From Apodemus sylvaticus (Eukaryota; Chordata; Mammalia; Rodentia; Muridae): 64,000 bases of DNA. A program made the translations under genes and the position numbers. Below the pieces are notes generated by a model. The model was given only the letters and a program-made list of their open reading frames with translations. It did not search any database and was not told the DNA's origin. The DNA is taken from the NCBI RefSeq assembly GCF_947179515.1, contig NC_067492.1, positions 15,216,916-15,280,915 on the forward strand. The letters run 5' to 3'. Positions 48,370 to 58,961 of the stretch are shown piece by piece. Position 1 is the first letter of the stretch. Every line of letters starts with the position of its first letter.

Positions 48370-48580
48370 ATTCTTCTTCTTCTTCTTCTTCTTCTTCTTC
48401 TTCTTCTTCTTCTTCTTCTTCTTCTTCTTCTTCTTCTTCTTCTTCTTCTTCTTCTTCTTTTTCTTCTTCTTCTTCTTCTTCCTCCTCCTCCTCCTCCTCC
48501 TCCTCCTCCTCCTCCTCTTCTCCCTCCTCCTCCTCCTTCTCCTCTTCTTCCTCTTCCTCCTCCTCCTTTTTCTTCTTCCT
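48370..48580. repeat. long (TTC)n(TCC)n polypyrimidine tract
   Basis: About 30 TTC units, one TTT break, then a TCC array with TTC/TCT breaks, over 210 bp with almost no purines. In the Vat1l transcript this is GAA/GGA-rich; it gives a poly-Glu artefact ORF on the minus strand. Confidence 0.98.
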
Positions 48581-48604
48581 GGGTTTTTCTTCTCCTATAT
48601 TATT

Positions 48605-48737
48605 TAGAAATCTTTCGCAGCTCTCTCTCACTGCTCTTGCCTCTTGGCACTCTCACCTCTCTGCCCCTCCAGGGCTCTCCTCCCCTCCCCCCTCCACATT
48701 GTCATGGCCGGCCTTCACTTCTCTACTCTCTTCTCTC

Positions 48738-48739
<2 letters not shown>
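48605..48739. other. T/C-rich linker between two polypyrimidine arrays, possible LTR/retro-element piece
   Basis: CTCTTGCCTCTTGGCACTCT, CCTCCAGGGCTCTCCTCCCC and GTCATGGCCGGCCTTCACTT, continued after the TC array by CTCTAACTCCCATCTTCTAC and TTGAATAAACTCTATTCTAT (AATAAA at 48847). This looks like a transcribed element's 3' region, but I cannot name it. Confidence 0.35.
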
Positions 48740-48811
<72 letters not shown>

Positions 48812-48812
48812 G
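48740..48812. repeat. (TC)n microsatellite
   Basis: More than 30 TC units. Confidence 0.97.
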
Positions 48813-48899
48813 CCTCTCTACTCTCTAACTCCCATCTTCTACCTTGAATAAACTCTATTCTATACCAAAGAAAGAAAAGAAAGAAAAGAAAAGAAATCT

Positions 48900-49500
48900 T
48901 TGGCAGGCACATCTCTAAGTGGGGTGCAGCTTCCAGACACTCATCACCATGAATCTGGAACGTTTGATATTTTCAGGTGGAGGAAAGTTTCATCTGGGGG
49001 AGGATGGGCTGCAGGCTAAAGGTCAAGATGGAGAGTGCTCTGGCATTGGGTTTTTCAGGTTCACTTTCATCTTCTCATTCTTTGCATGTATTTTGTAGCA
49101 TTGGAGGTGAAGATGGAAATATGGGTTAAAGACCATGAGACTATAGGAAGAGTCAATGGTTTTGGTGACTTAAATCTGGGATCAGCTTTCTTCCTTTTAA
49201 CCGCACAGAGAAATGCTGAACCTTGTGAAACTGAGGGAACAGTAAAATCCTTTACTGAGCATGTGTGTGGGGGCAGGGGCTGGCTGGGTGGTACTCCTTG
49301 TGATTATAGAAAAGATGATTCCTCTTTATAAAGCTGGTTATGGTGATTCCTCAAATGTCAATCACCCAGACTCCCTGATGGGACCTCAGTCATGAGTGAG
49401 AGCCCTTGAATTTGATTTGTAGTGAGTTTTCAGAGTCTAAACTCTCAATTTTTATACAGCTGATGTTGCCAAGGCGTTTCATTAGATTTTTATTACATCA
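48900..49500. other. unique intronic sequence
   Basis: No element recognised. The plus-strand ORF at 49035-49331 has no family resemblance. Confidence 0.4.
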
Positions 49501-49501
<1 letters not shown>

Positions 49502-49531
<30 letters not shown>

Positions 49532-49583
49532 CTTGCACGCTTGGTGGTGAGCACCTTTATCCAACTGCCATCCAGCCAGCCCC
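49502..49583 (-). mobile_element. truncated SINE end with (GT)n
   Basis: (TG)14 followed by GCTTGGTGGTGAGCACCTTT and ATCCAACTGCCATCCAGCCA resembles the reverse head of a B3/B4 SINE with its middle deleted. Confidence 0.6.
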
Positions 49584-49673
49584 AGTGTTTCAGTTTTTAT
49601 GGACAAAATTGTATTTAGTTTATAGAAAAAGTTATGCATGCATCCTTTTCTCAAAATTAAATGTTTTATTATG

Positions 49674-49851
49674 CCGGGAGGGGTGGGGGGGAGTGGCACA
49701 CACCTGTAATCCCAGCACTCGGGAGGCAGAGGTAGGCGGATTCCTGAGTTTGAGGCCAGCCTGGTCTACAGAGTAAGTTCCAGGACAGCCAGGGCTATAC
49801 AGAGAAACCCTGTCTGAAAAAAAAAATCCAAAAAAACCAAAAAAAAAAAGA
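49674..49851 (+). mobile_element. B1 SINE
   Basis: CACACACCTGTAATCCCAGC, GGATTCCTGAGTTTGAGGCC, AGCCAGGGCTATACAGAGAA and a long A-rich tail. TTTATTAT occurs on both sides and may be a short target duplication. Confidence 0.95.
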
Positions 49852-49987
49852 TTTATTATAGAGAATTTCATATGTGTATGGAAGCAGAATAATGGATTAA
49901 ACCCCTTACCTAATGTCCTCTTCCAAAGCCATTAATTCAGCACTGATTCTATCCTATTGTCAGGGAGACATTCTTTGACTTGAGGTT

Positions 49988-50018
49988 TTGTTTTATTTTG
50001 TTTTGTTTTGTTTTGTTT
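49988..50018. repeat. (TTTTG)n short tandem repeat
   Basis: GTTTTATTTTGTTTTGTTTT followed by more TTTTG units. Confidence 0.95.
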
Positions 50019-50335
50019 TTGTAATTTAAAGTCCTGCTCTACCCATTCCTAAAACAGTTCAGAATTTATGAATGATAATTTAAAAAAGCATCAACTAAGT
50101 AAATACTATAAGGAACCACATTATAAAACAAGTAACTCCCCTTACTTTTGTGTTTTTAAGTTGGTTAGATGGTGGAAAATACTAGCTGTAGCTGGGGCAA
50201 GGGGATATGCACTTAGTTACTATCAAATAGTCTTAATAGCTACATTAAGTACTTATGAATAAAGAATATAGCAACATTTGTCAGCCTACTTCCCCAAACT
50301 GTTGCCAAGAGCAACCAAGACAACATATGAAAAAA

Positions 50336-50995
50336 AAAACATAAGAAATAAGCAACAACTGGTACAACCACTCTGGAAATCAGTCTGGCAATTCCTCAGA
50401 AAATTGGGCATTGACACTTCCGGAAGACCCTGCTATACTACTCCTAGGCATATACCCAGAGGATTCCCCAGCATGCAATAAGGACACATGCTCCACTATG
50501 TTCATAGCAGCCCTATTTATAATAGCCAGAAGCTGGAAAGAACCCAGATGTCCCTCGACGGAGGAATGGATACAAAAAAATGTGGTATATTTACACAATG
50601 GAGTACTATTCAGCCATTAGAAACAATGAATTCATGAAATTCTTAGACAAATGGATGGAACTGGAGAACATCATCCTAAGTGAGGTAACCCAGTCTCAAA
50701 AGATCACTCATGGTATGCACTCACTGATAAGCAGATATTAGCCTAGAAGCTTGGAATACCCAAGACACAGTCCACATATCAAATGATGTCCAAGAAGAAG
50801 GAAGGAGTGGCCCCTGGTTCTGGAAAGGCTCAGTGCAGCAGTGTAGGGGAATAACAGGATAGGAAAGTAGGAAGGGGTGGATGGGGAAACAGAGGGAGGG
50901 AAGAGGGCTTATGGGACTTTCAGGGAGGGGGGATCCAGGAAAGGAAAAATGTAAATAAGGAATATATCGAATAAAAAAAGAAAGAAAGAAGCAAT
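50336..50995 (+). mobile_element. LINE-1 3' end, about 660 bp
   Basis: CAACTGGTACAACCACTCTG, GGAAATCAGTCTGG, CTAGGCATATACCCAGA, TGTTCATAGCAGCCCTATTT, CAGAAGCTGGAAAGAACCCA, GAGTACTATTCAGCCATTAG, GGTATGCACTCACTGATAAG, and an AATAAAAAAAG tail. All are typical of murine L1 3' ends; ORF2 is not intact. Confidence 0.9.
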
Positions 50996-51171
50996 AAATA
51001 AAACCATGAGATTTTTTTTTGAAAATCCTATTATTACAAAATGGAGAATATTACCAAATAACAAAATGACAAAATAAAGCATGGCTGCTATTATCTGAAA
51101 TGTTTTCCCAGTTTCACTGCCTCACAGGCTTTAGAGGATTAGAACTGTTGAAGTCAGACTTGAAATTTTAC

Positions 51172-51301
51172 CTCGTATCCTTTTACGCTGTCCCCCAGAG
51201 CTTCAACAATCCCAGAACATTCGAATCCTGGCACCAAGGGTGTCTTGGGAGGGTTGTCAATGTTTCCCTGTCGCACCATCAGGTCAATGAAGTTCAAGCC
51301 A
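51172..51301 (-). CDS. Vat1l: Vat1l coding exon (probably exon 2): end of N-terminal MDR domain
   Basis: The minus strand reads (C)GLNFIDLMVRQGNIDNPP, continuing through TPLVPGFECSGIVEALGDSV to KGYE. The 130 bp are one base completing a split Cys codon followed by 43 codons. By the family's usual length this is roughly residues 78-121 of about 420. GLNFIDLMVRQG is the quinone-oxidoreductase signature, and PGFECSGIVEALG is the conserved GroES-like core that holds the substrate cleft in MDR enzymes. The Cys-His zinc-ligand pattern of alcohol dehydrogenases is absent, as expected for this zinc-less branch. The acceptor is a pyrimidine-rich stretch ending TGTTCACAG directly before the exon. The donor is GAG|GTAAAA, which lacks the usual G at position +5 and looks weak. 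A downstream reading-through ORF adds VKFQV from the intron, so the exon must end at 51172. Exon number assumes a single coding exon upstream. Confidence 0.95.
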
Positions 51302-52400
51302 CTGTGAACAGCAAGCATAAAGATATTCAAAATGAGAGTCACTCAAAACACTACTCTGCATTTTCTTCCCTTCGCCCTGCCTTTCCTCCACCCCCTCCTT
51401 TCCTCTTCTTCCTTTTGTAAAAAAAAAAAAAAAAAAATCCTTCTTGCCAAAGTGTCCCTAATAGTAATGCCACTTAGCTAGATATCAGCAATAAAACAAA
51501 ATTCAATTATCTCTGTGCGGGTAAGTAATGCTTTCCTGGCAGTGAAGAGAGTTGCTGCTCACACTCTGATTCTGCCCTTTATTCTCCCTCAGAGTCTGCT
51601 CGCTCTTAGTCTGAAAACACATATTGACTAGATTGGTCGTTAGACATTCCAGCGCTTAATCAACAGCTTAAAAAACATACTAGGGAGTGGTTAGAAGCAG
51701 ATAAGTGGAAAGCAGCCAGGCACAATGGCTACCAGTCTATCCATGAGACAGAAAGAGAAAGGGCACAAAATTTAAAGGGCTCAAGACAACCAAGCCTCTC
51801 TCCTCAATCACCACACATATTTTTGCCAGCATTGTGTATAATCAGCATCCACTAAAATGAATGGGAGCCATCAAAAGACTGTAGTATTTCCTATAGGAGG
51901 AAGGTAACTTAAAGAAGGGACATAAAGGGACTAAAGATGGCCTCAGCGATCTGAGAATATACAATCTACGTCATATCTGCAGGAGAGAAGTTACAGGGTA
52001 TTTCCTGTTAATTCATTACTTTTAAGATGAGACAGTTATGAAAGTTATGCCTGAGCCATTGCTATAGGAAATCACATGCTCAATTTCACAAATGCCATCA
52101 ACGCACCCAATAGCTTTGTGTTTTAGATCTATTCTTAGAGCTGCATTTTAACTTCATTTGGTAACTGCATGCATGGAAGAACACATCTCATTGAAAAAGA
52201 TATCTTTTATCAAGGGATATGGTTCTTACGAGCTTCTCCTTTTTATTAGCCACCATGTGAGAAAACAAACTGTTCCATCCAACAACCTAAGGTCTGTTAG
52301 CATCTGGCCAAACAAAATGGCTTGAACTATTATGAGAACAGTGAGGCCTCTTTGAATCCAAAATAGCATCTAATTCTACCCTTGTCCCCCGCTCTCATGC

Positions 52401-52566
52401 ATTGGTCTCATTCATACAGGATGAAGGAAGTTACAGAGGATGACTTCTGTGAAGGAAGGGTTGGAAAGTCAACACTTTATTGAGGTTCTCCTGATCTTGA
52501 CTGAGGTGAGCTCCCCAACTTGCCTCAGATGATGGGGATCTTGTAAGGGGCCCTTTGGAAGGCAAC
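52401..52566. repeat. 160-bp unit, copy 1
   Basis: From ATTGGTCTCATTCATACAGG to CCCTTTGGAAGGCAACT. The same sequence, with substitutions and small indels, recurs in the same orientation at 54222-54379. Shared blocks include AGAGGATGACTTC, TCAACACTTT, TTGCCTCAGATGA. On the minus strand the middle reads CCTCAATAAAGTGTTGAC, a polyadenylation-like word. The family is unknown to me. Confidence 0.8.
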
Positions 52567-53915
52567 TGTATGCCTCATGAAATGCATTTGTTTCTATAGT
52601 ACCTGGCATACAATGGTCTCACTGTCACACCACAGAACAAGTGCTCAAATGACATCTGTGGAACAAAGGAACTGTCACAGATATGTAAAAATTTACACTT
52701 CTGGCTTGAAGACTAATTCTTCTTCAAACTTGGATAATAGAAATGCTTTTGAAATGGACCTTCAGATTTCCTATTTTGGTGGTTAATAACCATTCCTATC
52801 ATTTTTTTTCAAACTAAAATATTCTCCAGCAATAAGTCCTGTTTCTTACGGGGCTGGGGAGATGGAATTCAAGTCTGAAGTTTACTACTTCTAACTACAC
52901 AACCTTGGATAAATCAATAATCTGGCTTCTCTGTCCTCAATTTCTCATCTGCAGAGCAAGGATTAGGCAGCACCCATTTCACAGGCTTGCTGTAAAAATT
53001 ACTGAAGGGTGAAGTCCTGAAACGTGGCACCAGTTCTCAACCAACACCGGCTCAGAGCACACGTCTTCAGTTAAGAAGGCAAGAAGTATGTGACCATTTT
53101 AAGAAGCCTCGCCTTTCTTTTTTAAAATAAAAGAGGGAATGTGCTAAAAACCGTTTCAGAGCTGACACTGGACAATATCAGCTGTGTACCAACTTCACTT
53201 CTGTGAAAAGATCCATTGTCTAAAGTGTCCCTGTAGAACAGTAAAAAGAATTTCTGCCTCATCAAGCACTTCTCACCCCACGCACAGCTCAGCTCAGTGC
53301 TTCCTTTTGTGTGAGAACTTATGGGTTCTCCAAGACCCTGAGAGGGAAATGCTGGACAACAGTCACTCAGACATCCTGAGAATGCAGCTGCTCCTGGAGA
53401 TGGCTTCATGCTCATGCCCATTACATGGCTTAGAAGGGTTGTCTTCAGTCACCTTCAGCATGAAGTGGGTATGGTGACTATGAGCTGAGATCCAAGCTAC
53501 TGAACTCTCAGAAGGGCCAAGACAGACTGTTCCTACAGTAAACTATTCAGTGATTTCATCAGGTCAGGGGAAATGCCACTGTCCCTGGGAAGAAAGTATC
53601 TATTTCAGCACAGAAGAGGTGACCTGTCTTCTGCGGACTGCCTTTAATGGTTACATCATCCATGACTTCTTGAAATGGATGCAGCTCAGGTCTGTTAGGT
53701 GTCTGATTTGTGGTTAGGACTGTACTGAGTATCTTTCATTTTAGTATTTTAAACTCAATGATATTGACATGAGTAATGAATTGTGGTACCCATTTCTAAA
53801 GGGGGAAACCAGAGACACACAGATTAAGTCAGTATTATCTTTAAAAAACATGGAAGAATTTGATTTCAAGCATAATAGAAACTTGAGCCCTTACAGAATA
53901 TAATACACTATGCAT
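52567..53915. other. unique intronic sequence
   Basis: No element recognised between the first 160-bp copy and the GT array. Two opposite ORFs at 53122-53477 have no family. Confidence 0.4.
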
Positions 53916-53927
53916 GAATGTGGTGTG

Positions 53928-53985
53928 TGTGCATATGTATGGGTGTGTATGTGTGTGTGTGTGTGTAGTGTATGTATGTGTGTAT
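53928..53985. repeat. (GT)n-rich microsatellite
   Basis: GTGTATGGGTGTGTATGTGT and TGTAGTGTATGTATG variants at the tail of the adjacent SINE. Confidence 0.9.
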
Positions 53986-53987
53986 AT

Positions 53988-54400
53988 GCCTACATGGAGG
54001 CCAGAGAACACTGGGTGGTCATCTCTCTCCTACTCTAATTTACATCCTAGAGTCAGAGTTTCTCTGAATTCGAATCTAGGCTGGCAGCCAGCTAGCCCCA
54101 ATGATGTTCCTGTCCATTCCTCCCTCCTCGCTGAGATCACAGACACATATGATGCCATGCATTGCTTTTTACATGGACTTGAACTCAAGTTCTCGAGGTT
54201 GTGGAACAAATGTTCTCGAATATTGGTCTCATTCATACAGGACAGAGGACGTCAAAGAGGATGACTTCCTTGAAGGATGGGTTGAAAAATAATCAACACT
54301 TTCTTGAGGCTCTCCTGATCATGAGTGAGGTAGGTTTCCCATCTTGCCTCAGATGAACTGGAGCCCTTTGGAAGGCAACGGCCATCTCCCCAGCCTCCTG
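53988..54400 (-). mobile_element. RSINE1/B4-type SINE split by the 160-bp unit
   Basis: GGAGGCCAGAGAACACTGGG, CTAGGCTGGCAGCCAGCTAG, GCTTTTTACATGGACTTGAA and CTCAAGTTCTCGAGGTTGTG are the reverse of the composite SINE. The expected end, GCCATCTCCCCAGCCTCC, is found only at 54381-54398, after the inserted unit. Confidence 0.75.
54222..54379. repeat. 160-bp unit, copy 2 (inserted in a SINE)
   Basis: Direct-orientation copy of 52401-52566. Its left edge follows TGTTCTCGAAT and its right edge precedes CCATCTCCCCAGCC. I see no clear target-site duplication or poly-A tail. Confidence 0.8.
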
Positions 54401-54584
54401 AATATGTTCCCCTTATGGAGACTTCCCCACCCACCATGCTGGGTGACGTGGCATGCTCAAGGGCAACATCTGTAACTCCCTCTCTTCCCACTCATCGGCT
54501 GCTGAGTCTACCAAAGGGTATCCAGTATCGGAAGAGTGGCTTTTCACAATCCAAGCAGGAAGTACTCGTTTTCAAAGGAAACAA

Positions 54585-54786
54585 TTTGATTTTATTCTCA
54601 ATTATGTGTATGTGTTTGAGTCTGCATTTGAGTATGCTTGTAAGCGGCAGGCACCTGATGGACGAGTCTGGAGGTGTGGGAACCCTATGACATTGGAATT
54701 ACAGGCAGTTGTGAGCTACCTGATGTGGGTGCTGGGAATTAAGTGAGGGTCTCCCATAAGAGCAGGATACTATCTTAACCACTGAC
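54585..54786 (-). mobile_element. diverged B2-family SINE
   Basis: GGCAGGCACCTGATGGACGA, GGAATTACAGGCAGTTGTGA, GATGTGGGTGCTGGGAATTA and CTATCTTAACCACTGA. Confidence 0.85.
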
Positions 54787-54789
54787 TAC

Positions 54790-54957
54790 TTTCATGTGCA
54801 TGTTTGATGACCATGGAGACCAAAAGATGGTGTTGAATCCCCTAAGTCTATAGTTACAGATGGTTGTGTGCTATCACATGGGTGCTGGGAATCAAAACCT
54901 GGGTCCTCTGGAAGAACAGCCAGTGTTCTTAACTGCAGAGTCATCTCTTCAGCCCAG
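54790..54957 (-). mobile_element. diverged B2-family SINE
   Basis: AGTTACAGATGGTTGTGTGC, CACATGGGTGCTGGGAATCA, AACCTGGGTCCTCTGGAAGA, ACAGCCAGTGTTCTTAACTG and GTCATCTCTTCAGCCC. It lies head to tail with the neighbouring copy. Confidence 0.9.
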
Positions 54958-54959
54958 GA

Positions 54960-55498
54960 GCCATTTTTAATATAAGCAAATACATCACCCCAACAAACGG
55001 TTGCTTCCCAAAAGTCAGGAGGTGGGACCATTCTGAAGAGAGCACCTTGGTGTGCCACCATGCCTCCTGACTTCTGAGTTCCTTGTTATCCTCACATCTT
55101 GCTACTGGGATCTCTCTACTTGAAGCCCCTGTGTGGTGTTGGCTTCATAAAACTAGTAACTACACACGAAGCAAGTACTGTCATCAACCACCCATTGAAA
55201 CATTATTCAATTTTTCCCCCAGACAAACCAGTGCTGTTTAGAACTATGAAAACAAAAGCCATTGCACTTGCTGCTTTTATTTTTCATGGTCACAAAAGCA
55301 AAACAAAGCAGGGGCCAATCAGGCCACACAGCTTCATAATTACTGTTTCTAGTATACTCTCAGAGATAACTGGATTTTTCCCCACACACTCATGCAGGAG
55401 AGTTGTTAAGGACTAGACACAATGTAATCAATCACCCAGGTGCACATGGGGGCCTGGGGTGGTAGTGGACAAAATCTCTAGATGCTTCCCTTATTGAG
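54960..55498. other. unique intronic sequence
   Basis: No repeat recognised; two opposite ORFs without family. Confidence 0.4.
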
Positions 55499-55499
55499 T

Positions 55500-55710
55500 T
55501 TTTTTTTTCCTTAAGGGAAGAACAATTTATTTTGGCTTTCAGTTTAAGGGTCTATGGTCCATCATGACCTGGAAGGCATAACAGAGTTTGTAGATGCACA
55601 GGCATGTGGCAGGGACTCTTTATATATCTTGTGTTGTATAGTACAGCTTTCAAGCATGTGATGTCATTGCAGAATAGTGGTTGAAAGAACTTACCAATGT
55701 TCTGATATAA
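55500..55710 (-). mobile_element. rodent LTR-like repeat fragment
   Basis: CAATTTATTTTGGCTTTCAG, TCTATGGTCCATCATGACCT and GGAAGGCATAACAGAG follow the reverse of a common rodent LTR-like repeat. Confidence 0.55.
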
Positions 55711-55719
55711 TCCTATCTA

Positions 55720-55960
55720 AAAACATTGGTATAATTTTAATATGTATTTCATATATACTTTATATTTAATATTAACATATTCAATTATGTTATTAATATT
55801 AACATGTTAAATATATAACATATTTAATTATGATATATTGGCATATTATGTTATTAAATTATGCTAATATTCAATTATAATTAACATAATTAGATATATG
55901 TTATATATTAAATATGTTAATATTAAATATAATTTATATATAATATTCATTACATATATA
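55720..55960. repeat. AT-rich block with palindromic words
   Basis: About 240 bp dominated by AATATTAACATATT, TTAATATTAACATGTTAA, ATATTAAATATGTTAATATT. Many words are self-complementary. Confidence 0.88.
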
Positions 55961-55964
55961 GACC

Positions 55965-57660
55965 ATTGCTTTTCCTCCCATACTAAATTGCTAGTCAGAA
56001 ATTAGGTATAACAGGCTATTACTGATCTGTTAGTGTGAAGAGGGTATCCTGAAGAACTGTAAGAATATAAGAGGAGAGTTCTAATGTCACAATAGGATAT
56101 ATGGAGACATTTGGTATCATTCCTTTTAAATAATATTGCTTTACATTTACCTGGCATAGTGGAGCTCGCAATACATTTTCATGTAAGTCTCTTTAATCTC
56201 TATAACAGTTCCAGGAAACACAAAACATCCAAGTATCAGTTCACCCATCAAATATATATACACGCTAAGAATCCCATGGAAAAACTGAGCTGCCAAAGGC
56301 ACTGCATGTAGTATGTGGCAGAGCTAAGACTTAACAAAGGCCTCCAGACTCCTTTCTTATTTTATTGCCCAAGACACTGTGAAATGCAAAACTAACCAAA
56401 GGTAGAAAACACAAGGCTCTCAGGATCAGAGGCAAGAAGATGAAGAGGAAACTGTGGTGAAAGGGTGTGTTAGTATGGAGGTTCTAGACCCTTCAATTCA
56501 CTCCATGCATTGGGGGACCATCACAGGGTCCTCCCTGGCTCTCACACCGTTCTCCTGATAGACCTTTATCCTGTAGCCTCTACTTAAAATAATATTAGAA
56601 TTAATGCCCAGGGAGACCCACCCTGGACGTGATAAAGATATTGACTCATCATAGGAGCTAATCTTCCTTGTCCTCTATAATTTTTTTTTCTTTAGTGAGG
56701 CATGTCACCTAGGAAGTCTCTGGAGAGGTAGTGAGAGATGTCACACTGTCCACATCACATGGTTGGCATCAACAAGCACTGCTCCCATAATGAAGACACT
56801 ACCTGTGAGTACTGAGGTAGGGACCATTTTAATCTCCCTGTACCAAAGGAAAGTGAAACCATCTTGGAATCCAGCACCCCATCCAAGGCCATCTCATAGG
56901 ACCCAAATAAGCATGCACATCCTTTTTCTGTGACTTCTGAGCTGGGGTTTTAACCACTAAATCAACATCTTATTCTTTACAAACCACAGGAGACTGGTTT
57001 TTCACTCTCATTTCTTGTCATTTTGGATATGCTAATTTTTTAAATGCTAATGTTTCATACTTAACAATCTTAACAAAGATACATATTGCTACAATTGGAA
57101 TTCTTTAAAGGGCACCACTAAGTGAATAATGAACCAGTTAGACCAGTCATGGTATATTAGTTTTCCAATTTGAAAGGGTTGACATGCAGGAATTTTAGGG
57201 CTTTTACCAGCCCATTCTTTTTCCAGATAGTCAGTAACTTCAACCCTGAGCATGGGGTCCAAACAACATTATGTCATTAAGTGAAGACCACCATAGTGAA
57301 AACGCTTCTTGAACCTACATTTACATGGACACAGATCACAAAATCTGCACCCTATAATCTGACTGTATTCTCCTCAGAAACCACAAAGCTTGTCCTGCCA
57401 TTGGTACAGTTAAGAGGCAGACAACTATAGAAATCACCTTCAGAAACCAGTGTCTCATTACAGGACTACTGTTGACCCCTATGGTCATTTGCTATAATAT
57501 AAACTTGCTACATGAAGATGCAATTGTTTCCCCTTCAATTATAATACAGGATGTTTTAGTCTTTGAGGTCTGGGGTAGTGAATAAATTGACTGGGTTTTT
57601 GTTGTTGTTTGCTTGGTTTTCTCTTCCCCTTCCACTGTATATCCTGAGGCTTTTATTCCT
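55965..57660. other. unique intronic sequence
   Basis: No element or gene recognised over 1.7 kb. Confidence 0.4.
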
Positions 57661-57794
57661 TTTGTAGGAGTGTGTGTGTGTGTGTGTCCACGTGGGCAAG
57701 TACATATATACATACAAAAATGTGCTTACATATGTGTGAGCACATGCATAAAGAGGCCCAAAGCTGTTATCATGTATCTTCCTAGTTCATGTTC

Positions 57795-58022
57795 CACTTT
57801 ATCTACTGGGACAGGGTCTCTCACTGAACCTGGAGTCCACCAACTCTGCTAGCCTGACTAGCCAACCTGCCTCAGAGATCACTCACCTTTGTTTCCTGTG
57901 TGTGCTGACATTACACAAGGGCTTCCATACCCACCTGGGGTTTATGTGGGTGCTGGGGATCCACATTCAGGTCCTCCTGCTGGTGCAAGTGGTTTATCCA
58001 CTGAGCCATCTCCCTTGCCTCA
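57795..58022 (-). mobile_element. RSINE1/B4-type SINE
   Basis: GGGACAGGGTCTCTCACTGA, ACCTGGAGTCCACCAACTCT, TATGTGGGTGCTGGGGATCC, and TTATCCACTGAGCCATCTCC. A GT-rich stretch at 57670-57690 is its tail side. Confidence 0.85.
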
Positions 58023-58204
58023 ATTCATGAGCTTGTCTTAAAGCTCCACTTCATCTTAACTTGTGAGTCTTAGAGTCCTAGAAATCTTAAATATACTTCC
58101 AACTTAAATTTTTCTTACAAATGCACTTATTTGTGCTTGGAGGTGCAAATATATGTCCTGGTGCAAATGTGTATGGTATATAAGTGTTTGTGTATGCTCT
58201 TGTG

Positions 58205-58436
58205 ATCAGAGATGAGTGGCCAGTCTTGGTACACAGTTCCTCAGGGGTTGTCTACTTAGTCTTTGAGAACGATTTCTCCCGATTTCTCAGGTACTGAGAC
58301 TCACTATTCAGCTAGGCTGGCTCATTAGCAAGTGTCAGGGATTTGTCTGGTTTCTTCTGTAGGGAGTAGGGGTCAGATTCAGGTCCTCCTGTTTATGTAG
58401 CGAATACCTTATCAACTGAGCTCTCTTCCCAGCCCT
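58205..58436 (-). mobile_element. RSINE1/B4A-type SINE, diverged
   Basis: GTACACAGTTCCTCAGGGGT, CTGAGACTCACTATTCAGCT, GATTCAGGTCCTCCTGTTTA and TATCAACTGAGCTCTCTTCC. Confidence 0.7.
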
Positions 58437-58960
58437 GGCTTGAAAATCGTACTGTGTATTAGAATTCCAATGAAAGCTTGTTAAGGTAGATTGTTCGTCC
58501 CTACCTCTGACTCAATAGGTCATGTTTCCAAGCTAAGCTGCCAGGCAGTGAAAATGAGGGAGAATCACCAATTTGTTCCAACAACCACCAATTGTTGGAA
58601 TGAGATATAGTAAGAAGTGATGGATGGTCCTTAGATATGAAAAAAATCTCCCAGGACAGGTGTGGGTTCTGACCTTGGTTCAGATGATTATATTTAAACT
58701 TGTTAGATGTAGTCTTACTAGATAAGCTTCATTTGTCTAATTTGTCTCTTTCTTGGATCCCAATTCTTTGATCCAAAAACCTTGGCTTGTCTTCATGAAC
58801 TTCTGTTCTCTGATCATGTTGTCACCAAGCCATTTCTATCTATATCCAAATTCCTGGTTAAAAAAAAAATATTAGGCTCTGGCAGGGCCTCTCAGGAGAA
58901 AGCTATATCAGGCTCTTTTCTGCAAGCCTTTCTTAGCATCCACAATAGTGTCAGAGTTTG
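58437..58960. other. unique intronic sequence
   Basis: CCAATTTGTTCCAACAACCACCA-type direct echoes lie near 58570-58600; otherwise unremarkable. Confidence 0.35.
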
Positions 58961-58961
58961 G

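Larger units (their letters stand above)
43874..51171 (-). other. Vat1l: Vat1l intron of 7.3 kb
   Basis: The intron runs from the GTAAAA donor at 51171 to the TTCTCAG acceptor ending at 43874, phase 0. It includes an L1 3' end, one well-preserved B1, a B4 SINE and the longest polypyrimidine tract of the window. On the transcribed RNA the polypyrimidine DNA strand appears as GAA/GGA-rich purine RNA. Confidence 0.9.

Noticed and set aside
48368..48631. Minus-strand poly-Glu ORF of 87 codons
   Set aside because: It is the complement of the TTC/TCC array.
50336..50995. Intact LINE-1 with coding capacity
   Set aside because: Only the 3' end is present; short ORFs with stops, no ORF1 or full ORF2 sequence.
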